Origin: an uncultured bacterium | Lineage (GTDB): Bacteria; Bacteroidota; Bacteroidia; Bacteroidales; Bacteroidaceae | DNA length: 64,000 nucleotides | Assembly: GCA_905216095.1 (NCBI GenBank) | Contig: CAJMSQ010000004.1 | Span: forward strand, 41,474-105,473 | Direction: 5' to 3' | In this document: one piece after another, positions 8,795 to 16,844 of the stretch | Position numbering within the stretch: position 1 is the stretch's first letter | Layout of the letters: each line of letters begins with the position of its first letter | The notes under the pieces: generated by a model | The model's input: the letters and a program-made list of their open reading frames with translations, nothing else | Told to the model about the DNA's origin: nothing | The model's database searches: none | Position numbers and translations under genes: made by a program

Positions 8795-11659
8795 ATGAAG
8801 AAACTACTCTCCTTGCCGCCCCATGTGGTGGACTGTTTTCACGACATCGCCGGTTGCGACCCCGATGAATATTTCTGTACATCCGACCCTGCCGGGCGCA
8901 AGCTCGGTTCGGGGGGCGGGACGGCGTGGCTGCTCGAAGCGTGCCGGCGGCACGAGGATGCGGAAGCCGGTTTCGACGGGTGGCTCGCACGGGAAAAGCG
9001 CATCCTGCTCCATGCGGGCGGACAGAGTCGCCGCGTGCCGGCTTATGCGCCGACAGGCAAGGCCTTGATGCCCATACCCGTATTCAGGTGGTCGCGTGGC
9101 GGGCATATCAACCAGACGCTGATGGACCTGCAAGTTCCTTTCTATGAAAAGATTTTGCAGAAAGCGCCCGACGGGCTTCACACGCTCATAGCCAGTGGCG
9201 ACGTGCTGCTGCGCAATACCGAGCCGCTGCAGGAAATACCCGAGGCCGACGTCGTGTGCTACGGCTTGTGGGCCGACCCGCAACAGGCGGCAGGGCACGG
9301 CGTGTTCATGATGCGTCGGGAAAGTCCCGATACCTTGGACTTCATGTTGCAGAAGCCTACGACCGAAGAACAGGCCCGGCTGATGCAGACGCATTTCTCC
9401 CTGATGGACATCGGTGTATGGCTTTTGTCGGACAGGGCTGTGCGGTTATTGCGCAGCCGCTCAACGGACGAAAACGGCGGCCTGCGCTATTACGACCTTT
9501 ACGCCGCGTTCGGATGTGCCTTAGGCAGCAATCCGTCGGTTTCGGATGCGGAAATCTCGGAACTGAGTGTGGCCATCCTGCCTTTGCCCGGCGGTGAATT
9601 TTATCATTTCGGCACGGCCCCGGAGATGATTACGTCGTCCCTGGCCGTGCAGAACCTGGTAAAGGACCAGCGGTTCATCATCCAGAAAGGCGTGAAACGC
9701 CAGCCGTCCGTCTTTACGCAGAACGCCGTCATTGCCAACCGCCCGGACACGACGAACGAGTTCGTGTGGGTGGAAAACGCATATATGGGGAAAGGCTGGC
9801 ATTACACGTCGCACAACATCATTACCGGCATACCCGAGAACGATTGGAACGTGACTCTGAATGACGGGATATGCGTGGACGTCGCCCCGGTCGGCGACAA
9901 AGCGTTCGTTCTACGTCCTTATGGCTTCCATGATGCCTTTCGCGGCGATGTGAATGACGCCGGCACCACATTTATGAACATTCCCGTCGGACTTTGGCTT
10001 GCCCGCCGGAACATAGATGCCGCCCGGCTGGGACGGACGGACGACTTGCAGGCCGCACGTCTGTTTCCGGTGTTCGAGGATGTCGGGGAAATGGGCCGGT
10101 GGCTCGCCTGGATGATTGCGGAAAGCCCGGACACGGGACTGGCACGGCGATGGGAGGAATTGCCCCGCATGTCGGCCGACGAAATTTCGGCCAACGCCAA
10201 TCTGAGACGCCTTTCGGAACAACGCAACAGGCTGCTTGACATCAATCTGCCGCAGCTTGCGCGCAACTGGGAGCAGAGTGTGTTCTACCAGGTGGACTTG
10301 AAGGACGTGGCACAAAGGTTTGCCGCTGCCGGACTTCCCTTGCCGGAACAGTTGCCTGCCGGCAGTCCGCTCATGACACGCATACATGACGCCATGTTCC
10401 GCAGCGAGGCGGAAAGGTACATGCACATGAAGGCGCAGTCGGATGAGCAGGTCGGAAAAGATTGGTCGGACCGGGCGTTCGGTTTGTTGCGCGAAGGACT
10501 GACGGAAACGGTTCTGCACCACAAAAGCGCGCCTCGGATGACAACTTGCTCCGACCAGATTGTGTGGGGACGCAGCAGTGTGCGCATTGACCTTGCGGGA
10601 GGTTGGACCGACACGCCGCCTTACAGCCTGTTGGCGGGAGGAAATGTCGTCAATCTCGCTGTCGAACTGAACGGGCAGCCGCCTCTTCAGACCTATGTCA
10701 AGCCTTGTGCCGAGCCGGTGGTCATCTGCCGTTCCATAGACCTTGGCGCGACGGAACGCATTGAGACTTACGAGGAACTTTCTTCATACAACAAGGTAGG
10801 TTCTCCCTTCTCCATCCCCAAGGCCGCCCTTGCGCTGGCCGGTTTCCTGCCTTCCCTCGGCCGTGAAAGTTATCCCAGCCTGCGCAAACAGCTGGAAGCT
10901 TTCGGTTGCGGTATCGAAATCACGCTGCTCTCGGCCGTACCGGCCGGTAGCGGGCTGGGGACAAGCAGCATCCTGGCGGCTACGGTGCTGGGGGCCTTGA
11001 ATGATTTTTGCGGGCTGGGGTGGGACAAGAACGACATCTGCAACCGCACGCTCGTACTGGAACAGTTGCTCACCACAGGCGGCGGTTGGCAGGACCAATA
11101 CGGCGGCGTGCTGCACGGACTGAAGTTGTTGCAGACGCAAGCCGGCTTTGAGCAGAACGCAACCGTCCGCTGGTTGCCCGATACCCTGTTTACCGTGCCC
11201 GAATTCCGGCCTTGCCATCTTTTGTACTATACGGGAGTGACACGCACCGCCAAACATATTCTGGCGGAGATAGTACGTGGCATGTTCCTGAACAGTACCC
11301 GTCATATTTCTCTGCTGGACGAGATGAAGCAACATGCCATCTTGATGTACGAGGTCCTGCAACAAGGGAATTTCGAACAGTATGGAAAACTGCTGCGGAC
11401 GACTTGGGAACAGAACAAGGCCCTTGACAGCGGCACCAATCCGCCGGTCATCGAAGCGCTGTGCCGCCGTGTGGACGACCTGTGTCTGGGCTACAAGCTT
11501 CCGGGTGCCGGGGGAGGAGGCTTCATGTATATGGTTGCGAAAGACGCCGAGGCGGCAAGGCGCATCCGGCATGAGCTTACAGCCGACCCGCTTACGCCTA
11601 CGGCCCGCTTTGTCGGGATGAGCGTGTCGCAGACAGGTCTGCAAGTGAGCCGTTCATGA
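8795..11659 (+). CDS. fkp: Bifunctional L-fucokinase / GDP-fucose pyrophosphorylase
   Basis: Converts free L-fucose to fucose-1-phosphate and then GDP-fucose, used by Bacteroides-type bacteria to fucosylate capsule and glycoproteins. The 954-residue length and domain order match Bacteroides Fkp. The N-terminal pyrophosphorylase part has LGSGGGTAWLLEA and LHAGGQSRRVPAYAPTGKAL (about residues 70-90); the middle region has beta-helix character; the C-terminal GHMP kinase part has WGRSSVRIDLAGGWTDTPP, the ATP loop PAGSGLGTSSIL (about 715-726) and GAGGGGFMYMV (about 904). The start at 8795 (MKKLLSLPPHVVDCFHDI) matches the family; the ATG at 8765 would add ten residues. Confidence 0.97.
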   Translation: MKKLLSLPPHVVDCFHDIAGCDPDEYFCTSDPAGRKLGSGGGTAWLLEACRRHEDAEAGFDGWLAREKRILLHAGGQSRRVPAYAPTGKALMPIPVFRWSRGGHINQTLMDLQVPFYEKILQKAPDGLHTLIASGDVLLRNTEPLQEIPEADVVCYGLWADPQQAAGHGVFMMRRESPDTLDFMLQKPTTEEQARLMQTHFSLMDIGVWLLSDRAVRLLRSRSTDENGGLRYYDLYAAFGCALGSNPSVSDAEISELSVAILPLPGGEFYHFGTAPEMITSSLAVQNLVKDQRFIIQKGVKRQPSVFTQNAVIANRPDTTNEFVWVENAYMGKGWHYTSHNIITGIPENDWNVTLNDGICVDVAPVGDKAFVLRPYGFHDAFRGDVNDAGTTFMNIPVGLWLARRNIDAARLGRTDDLQAARLFPVFEDVGEMGRWLAWMIAESPDTGLARRWEELPRMSADEISANANLRRLSEQRNRLLDINLPQLARNWEQSVFYQVDLKDVAQRFAAAGLPLPEQLPAGSPLMTRIHDAMFRSEAERYMHMKAQSDEQVGKDWSDRAFGLLREGLTETVLHHKSAPRMTTCSDQIVWGRSSVRIDLAGGWTDTPPYSLLAGGNVVNLAVELNGQPPLQTYVKPCAEPVVICRSIDLGATERIETYEELSSYNKVGSPFSIPKAALALAGFLPSLGRESYPSLRKQLEAFGCGIEITLLSAVPAGSGLGTSSILAATVLGALNDFCGLGWDKNDICNRTLVLEQLLTTGGGWQDQYGGVLHGLKLLQTQAGFEQNATVRWLPDTLFTVPEFRPCHLLYYTGVTRTAKHILAEIVRGMFLNSTRHISLLDEMKQHAILMYEVLQQGNFEQYGKLLRTTWEQNKALDSGTNPPVIEALCRRVDDLCLGYKLPGAGGGGFMYMVAKDAEAARRIRHELTADPLTPTARFVGMSVSQTGLQVSRS

Positions 11660-11712
11660 GGAGAGAACGATTGAAAACCTTTTCACAAAAAAGAATATTA
11701 GGACAAAAAACA

Positions 11713-13338
11713 ATGAGAAAGCATATATTGATATATATATATATATATTGTGTAGCTACCGCTTTGACGGCATTTGCCGGCGAGAAGGACCGCGTAACGG
11801 TCGCGGTGTTCTCCATTAACGATTTTCATGGTGCTTTTGTGCGTGACGATGCCAAGGATATTCCCGGCGCGGCCGCCATTTTTCAGACGCTGGATTCGCT
11901 CAAGAAAGTCTATCCCTATCACATCACTGTTTCGGCAGGCGACAATTTTGGCGGTTCATACTTCTACAACGCCACACGCAGCCGTTCGCTGCTCCCGCAA
12001 TTCTTCAAAGACCTCGGTATAAGGCTTTCGGCTGTCGGTAACCACGAGTTCGATGACGGTCAGGCGGCTTTGGCGGCCAAGTGGAACGACACGGAGGCCA
12101 AACCGAGTGGCTGGGACATCCGTTATGTCTGTGCGAATGTCTACGACCGGAACGGCGCTACGCCGGCTTTCGTCCGGCCTTATGAGATTGAAGAGGTCCG
12201 TATTTCGCCTGACAAGAAACTTCGGGTGGCTTTTGTCGGACTTATCGCCGCCAGTACGCCGCAACAGGTGAGCAAACGCCGCATCGAGGGGCTGGCTTTC
12301 GGCGGCAATTACGCACTGGTGATCGACTCGCTGAAGCGCACATCTGGATATAAGGATGTGGAGGCCGCCGATATCCGGTTGTTGCTGACGCATGTGGGCA
12401 CCCACATGCTGCATGGAAGCGACCAGCCGGCATGGGACGACAAGAATGCGGACATCCTGCGGCAACTCAACGACACCTCGTTCCACGGAATCCTGTCCTC
12501 GCATACCCATCAGGCCGTCTGCGGCCGCCTTAATGAAGCCCGCTATCCCGTAGTGCAGGGAAAATGGCACGGAAACTACATCAGCGCCATCACTTTCACC
12601 GTGGACACCGTTTCCATGTGCATAGTCGGGAGCAAGCCCATGCTGTTCCCTGTCACACCGAAAGCCCGTTTCGAGGCCGGACCGCGCCGGTTGCAGGCAC
12701 AGATTGACGAACTGCTCGAAACGACATGCACACAGGGCGGTACGCCCATAGGGCAACAGCTTACTACCGCGGCGCGTACTTTCATCCATGACCGCGATGA
12801 CAAATACAGACAGACCGCAACGGGCCGCTTGGTCTGTGCCGCCTATGCGCAGGCCTATCGTAAGGCAAGCGGGACGGATAGTCGGGAAATCGTTGTCGGC
12901 TGCAGCCATTTCGGGAGTATCCGTTCGGGTTTCACAGCCGGTCCGGTCCGCGTTCTTGACGTAGGCGAAGTCCTGCCTTTCTCCAACGCGCTGAAAGTTT
13001 ACCGCCTCAGCGGCCGGCAGCTCCGCACATTGATAGAGTACGGTCTGCACAACCGCGTGTTCGGATGGCTGCAAACGGTCGACCTGGATATACAGACCGA
13101 TAAGGCCGGGCATGTGAAAAGCATAGCCTATATAGTTCCCGGCTCTCCGACGCGGCAGGTCGTTCCCATCAAGGACGGCACGAGTTGCATCCTCGTGGCC
13201 GATGAGTTCATCACCAACGGAGGTGACGGTTACGATGCGGCGTTCTTTGCCTCGCTCGACGAACTTCGTGTCGCCGGGATGCCGCATACGACCGACGCTT
13301 TCATCGAATACCTGAAACTACAACCGGTGTTGGAATAA
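11713..13338 (+). CDS. 5'-nucleotidase / UDP-sugar hydrolase-like metallophosphatase (UshA type), secreted
   Basis: A 541-residue two-domain enzyme. The N-terminal metallophosphatase domain has the metal-ligand motifs INDFHGAF, SAGDNFGG, VGNHEFDDG and ILSSHTHQAV. The C-terminal 5'-nucleotidase domain, which binds the nucleotide, ends with FITNGGDGYDAAFF. The start at 11713 gives a signal peptide MRKHILIYIYIYCVATALTAFAG; the ATG at 11656, overlapping the fkp stop, gives no signal peptide. The signal peptide is encoded partly by an (AT)9 run at 11731-11748. It probably acts in the periplasm on nucleotides or nucleotide sugars. It follows fkp by 53 bases. Confidence 0.88.
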   Translation: MRKHILIYIYIYCVATALTAFAGEKDRVTVAVFSINDFHGAFVRDDAKDIPGAAAIFQTLDSLKKVYPYHITVSAGDNFGGSYFYNATRSRSLLPQFFKDLGIRLSAVGNHEFDDGQAALAAKWNDTEAKPSGWDIRYVCANVYDRNGATPAFVRPYEIEEVRISPDKKLRVAFVGLIAASTPQQVSKRRIEGLAFGGNYALVIDSLKRTSGYKDVEAADIRLLLTHVGTHMLHGSDQPAWDDKNADILRQLNDTSFHGILSSHTHQAVCGRLNEARYPVVQGKWHGNYISAITFTVDTVSMCIVGSKPMLFPVTPKARFEAGPRRLQAQIDELLETTCTQGGTPIGQQLTTAARTFIHDRDDKYRQTATGRLVCAAYAQAYRKASGTDSREIVVGCSHFGSIRSGFTAGPVRVLDVGEVLPFSNALKVYRLSGRQLRTLIEYGLHNRVFGWLQTVDLDIQTDKAGHVKSIAYIVPGSPTRQVVPIKDGTSCILVADEFITNGGDGYDAAFFASLDELRVAGMPHTTDAFIEYLKLQPVLE

Positions 13339-13371
13339 GCACTGCCTGTTGTTCTCAATACTACATGCAAC

Positions 13372-14520
13372 ATGGGACTTTTTACACAACCACCCGCTCC
13401 GCCGCAGGACTATCTTAACCTCGATTTGTTCCTGAAAAATCCGGGCGAGAATACTGCCGACAAACGTTTCCGCCGCACATTGGCCGCCGAATGGTTTCCT
13501 CAGAGCGGCATACAACTGACGTGGCCGCACGCAGGCACCGACTGGGCCTACATGATAGAGGAAGTGAACGACTGCTATGTACGGTTGGCCTACGAGATAG
13601 CCATCCGCGAACCGTTGCTTGTCGTGTCACCTGAGCCGGAACAAGTGCGCGCCGCGCTCGAAAGCCGTCTGCCGGCGCGTGCCACGGCGAATATTGTTTA
13701 TATGTGCTGTCCCACCAACGACACATGGGCACGTGACCATGGTTTCCTCACCGTTATCGGGACGGGAGGGGCGGAACTCATCGACTATCGCTTCAACGGT
13801 TGGGGCGGAAAGTTCGAAGCGGCGCTCGACAACGACATCAACCGCCGCCTGTTTGCCGAAGGAGTGGTGAAAGGAACTTATGTGGACCGGCTTTCCTTCG
13901 AGCTGGAAGGCGGCAGCATAGAGAGCGACGGATGCGGAACGCTTCTCACGACGTCCAGATGCCTGCTCAATCCCAACCGCAACGCCGGACTGGACAAGGA
14001 ACAGATTGAAATGCAATTGTGCGACACGCTTGGCATCGACCGCATCCTGTGGCTCGACCACGGATACCTGGCCGGCGACGACACGGACAGCCACATCGAC
14101 ACGCTGGCGCGGCTTTGTCCCGAATCAACCATCGTCTACGTGCGCTGTACGGACACCGGCGACGAACACTTCGAGGAGTTGCAGCGCATGGAAGAGCAAC
14201 TGCGCACGTTCCGCACGTCCGAAGGCGAGCCTTACCGGCTCATCGCCGTACCCATGCCGGCAGCCGTTTACGACGAAGACGGGGAAAGGTTGCCCGCCAC
14301 CTATGCCAACTACCTCGTCATGGACACTGCCGTGCTCTTTCCCACCTACGCGCAGCCCGAAACCGACGAACAGGCGCGGCAGGCCCTGCAACGCGCTTTC
14401 CCGCGCCACGACATCGTGGGCATAGACTGCCGCGCGCTCATCCGCCAGCACGGTTCGCTGCATTGCGCCACCATGCAATTTCCGCGCGGCGTGCTGCAGA
14501 CAGGGAACGGCCCGGTGTAA
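13372..14520 (+). CDS. aguA: Agmatine deiminase (peptidyl-arginine deiminase family)
   Basis: Hydrolyses agmatine to N-carbamoylputrescine and ammonia. Family motifs are AEWFPQSGIQLTWPHAGTDW, NDTWARDHG, FELEGGSIESDG, HIDTLARL, and the catalytic cysteine Cys365 in GSLHCATMQFPRG. The protein is 382 residues, with about 40 residues ahead of the usual AEW start; no internal ATG exists there, so either the family N-terminus is extended or translation begins at a non-ATG codon. The next gene encodes the following pathway enzyme, which strongly supports the assignment. Confidence 0.93.
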   Translation: MGLFTQPPAPPQDYLNLDLFLKNPGENTADKRFRRTLAAEWFPQSGIQLTWPHAGTDWAYMIEEVNDCYVRLAYEIAIREPLLVVSPEPEQVRAALESRLPARATANIVYMCCPTNDTWARDHGFLTVIGTGGAELIDYRFNGWGGKFEAALDNDINRRLFAEGVVKGTYVDRLSFELEGGSIESDGCGTLLTTSRCLLNPNRNAGLDKEQIEMQLCDTLGIDRILWLDHGYLAGDDTDSHIDTLARLCPESTIVYVRCTDTGDEHFEELQRMEEQLRTFRTSEGEPYRLIAVPMPAAVYDEDGERLPATYANYLVMDTAVLFPTYAQPETDEQARQALQRAFPRHDIVGIDCRALIRQHGSLHCATMQFPRGVLQTGNGPV

Positions 14521-14570
14521 TTCATGGCCGGATGTCCGGACAAAACCATATCAGCCAAACTTTTTTTGTC

Positions 14571-15449
14571 ATGAAAATAGGAATCATACAACAAGCCTGT
14601 ACCCCCGACGTTCAGACGAACCGGGAGAAACTGGCAGAAGGCATACGCACCGCCGCAGACCGCGGCGCGGAACTCGTCGTCCTTCAGGAACTGCACAACA
14701 CGCCATATTTCTGTCAGACGGAATGCACGGACAATTTCGACCTGGCCGAGCCTATTCCCGGACCGTCCACGGATTTTTACGGTCGGATGGCACGCGAATG
14801 CGGCGTAGTGCTGGTCACGTCCCTCTTCGAGCGCAGGGCGGCGGGACTGTACCACAACACCGCTGTCGTTTTCGAGAAAGACGGGACCATAGCCGGCACG
14901 TACCGCAAAATGCACATACCCGACGACCCCGCATATTACGAGAAGTTCTATTTTACTCCTGGCGATTTGGGTTTCCGGCCCATCCGGACGAGCGTAGGCC
15001 GTCTCGGCGTACAGGTATGCTGGGACCAATGGTATCCCGAAGGCGCGCGCCTCATGGCCCTCCGCGGGGCAGACCTGCTCATCTATCCGACCGCCATCGG
15101 CTATGAGAGCAGCGACACGCCCGAGGAGCAGGAAAGACAACGCGAAGCCTGGACTACGGTGCAGCGAGGCCATGCCGTGGCCAACGGACTGCCCGTCGTG
15201 GCCGTGAACCGGACCGGTCATGAGCCCGACCCGTCGGGACAGACCGCAGGCATCCGCTTCTGGGGCAGCAGTTTCGTATGCGGACCACAGGGCGAGATGC
15301 TTTACCGTGCGCCGCAGGACGAGGAAGTCGTGACGGTGGTCGAGGTAGACCTGCGCCGCAGCGAGAACGTGCGCCGTTGGTGGCCTTTCCTGCGCGACCG
15401 TCGCATTGAGAACTTCCATGACCTCGCACGCCGTTTCATCGACGACTGA
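14571..15449 (+). CDS. aguB: N-carbamoylputrescine amidase
   Basis: A nitrilase-superfamily amidase of 292 residues that splits N-carbamoylputrescine to putrescine, CO2 and ammonia. The catalytic Glu-Lys-Cys set is visible: Glu40 in LQELHN, Lys113 in YRKMHIPDD and Cys150 in VCWDQWYPE. The start is the ATG at 14571; the frame is open further left only as an overlap with aguA. It lies 50 bases after aguA, so both genes form the agmatine-to-putrescine route for polyamine synthesis. Length and motifs fit the family closely. Confidence 0.95.
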   Translation: MKIGIIQQACTPDVQTNREKLAEGIRTAADRGAELVVLQELHNTPYFCQTECTDNFDLAEPIPGPSTDFYGRMARECGVVLVTSLFERRAAGLYHNTAVVFEKDGTIAGTYRKMHIPDDPAYYEKFYFTPGDLGFRPIRTSVGRLGVQVCWDQWYPEGARLMALRGADLLIYPTAIGYESSDTPEEQERQREAWTTVQRGHAVANGLPVVAVNRTGHEPDPSGQTAGIRFWGSSFVCGPQGEMLYRAPQDEEVVTVVEVDLRRSENVRRWWPFLRDRRIENFHDLARRFIDD

Positions 15450-15490
15450 CCCGGTTGCCGCAACATCCCTTTTCAAACCTCATACATCGC

Positions 15491-16729
15491 ATGAAAACTT
15501 CCGGCAGACTGTTTCGGACGGCAGGCGGAAAGAACTTTCTCGCCCCGTTCATACTGGTCACCTCACTTTTCTTCCTGTGGGGATTCGCTCACAGCATCCT
15601 TGACGTGCTCAACAAGCATTTCCAGGACACCTTCGATATGACAAAGACGCGCTCGGCCCTTGTCCAGGCGGTCGTCTATGGCGGCTACTTCCTCATGGCC
15701 CTCCCGGCCGGCGCCATCATCCGCCGCTTCGGCTATCGCAGCGGTGTGCTGACGGGGCTTGTCCTGTACGGGACAGGCGCTTTGCTCTTCATTCCGGGCA
15801 GCAGGATGGGTTCTTTCGACTTTTTCCTGTTCTCGCTTTTCGTTATCGGCTGCGGACTGACCTGTCTCGAGACGGCAGCCAATCCTTACGTGACCGTACT
15901 GGGCAGTTCCGATAGCTCCGAGCGGCGCATCAACATTGCGCAATCGTTCAACGGGCTGGGCTGGATAGTCGGCCCGCTGGTCGGCGGCCTCTGCGTGTTT
16001 TCGGACGGAAGTTCCGGCAACATCGCGCTGCCCTACGCCGTGATAGGCGTCATCGTACTGCTGGTTGCCGTCGTCTTCTCGCGGGTAAAACTGCCCGAAG
16101 TCGCGCCCGACGACGCCCCCGCCGACACACCGCCCGCGTCCTGTGCCGCCCGTGCCGGCGTATCCCGTCATTCCCTGCTCGCCCGTCCGCACTTCGTGCT
16201 CGGACTCGTCGCCCTGTTCCTCTATGTGGCCGCCCAGACCGGCATAAACAGCTTTTTCATCAACTATGCCGTGGAGGACGCCGGCATCGGCAAGGGCGAC
16301 GCGGCGCTTTGGCTGGGCCTGCTCGGCATGGGACTGTTCATGGCGGGACGCATGTCGGGCAGCCTGCTCATGAAGTACGTTCCCGCCCGGCGCCTGCTCA
16401 CGCTTTGCGGCATTGGCGCGTCGGTAGCGATGGCCGTCATCATGGCTTTCGGCGGGCGCGTCGGTTTCCGCGCCTTCTTCCTGTGTTTCCTGTGTGAGAG
16501 CATCATGTTCCCCACCATCTTTGCCATGGCCGTGCGCGACCTGGGCCGGCATACCAAGACCGCTTCCTCGCTGCTCATCATGTCCATCGTGGGCGGCGCG
16601 GTCGCCCCCCTGCTCATGGGCTGCATCGCCGACGCGCAAGGCAGCATGAAGACCGCGTTCGCCGTGCCCATGTGCTGCTTCCTTTTCATCACCGGCTATG
16701 CCGGGGCGTACAGCAGGCTGCTGCGCTAA
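15491..16729 (+). CDS. FHS-family MFS sugar permease (FucP-like)
   Basis: A 412-residue inner-membrane symporter with about 12 hydrophobic helices. FFLWGFAHSILDVLNKHFQ near the N-terminus is the signature of L-fucose/glucose/galactose:H+ symporters, as is CLETAANPYVTVLG. The start at 15491 gives MKTSGRLFRTAGGKNFLAPF. It sits 41 bases after aguB in a run that begins with fkp, so L-fucose import feeding Fkp is an attractive guess, although the adjacent genes are for polyamines. The substrate is inferred from family and context only. A bidirectional hairpin follows. Confidence 0.85.
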   Translation: MKTSGRLFRTAGGKNFLAPFILVTSLFFLWGFAHSILDVLNKHFQDTFDMTKTRSALVQAVVYGGYFLMALPAGAIIRRFGYRSGVLTGLVLYGTGALLFIPGSRMGSFDFFLFSLFVIGCGLTCLETAANPYVTVLGSSDSSERRINIAQSFNGLGWIVGPLVGGLCVFSDGSSGNIALPYAVIGVIVLLVAVVFSRVKLPEVAPDDAPADTPPASCAARAGVSRHSLLARPHFVLGLVALFLYVAAQTGINSFFINYAVEDAGIGKGDAALWLGLLGMGLFMAGRMSGSLLMKYVPARRLLTLCGIGASVAMAVIMAFGGRVGFRAFFLCFLCESIMFPTIFAMAVRDLGRHTKTASSLLIMSIVGGAVAPLLMGCIADAQGSMKTAFAVPMCCFLFITGYAGAYSRLLR

Positions 16730-16772
16730 ACGGCAAACGGGAAACCTCCACTTCATCCATACGGAAAACGGA

Positions 16773-16819
16773 CTCCGCCCGGACACGAACGAAAAAGAAC
16801 GTTCCATGTCCGGGCGGAG
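16773..16819. terminator. Bidirectional terminator hairpin
   Basis: Perfect 13-bp inverted repeat CTCCGCCCGGACA (16773-16785) / TGTCCGGGCGGAG (16807-16819) in the gap between the convergent permease and DPP-IV genes. Confidence 0.75.
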
Positions 16820-16844
16820 AAGCGTATGGGCGGAATGCGCGTCG

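Noticed and set aside
11656..11712. ATG overlapping the fkp stop as start of the 5'-nucleotidase gene
   Set aside because: It would put 19 charged residues before a clear signal peptide; the ATG at 11713 starts the signal directly.
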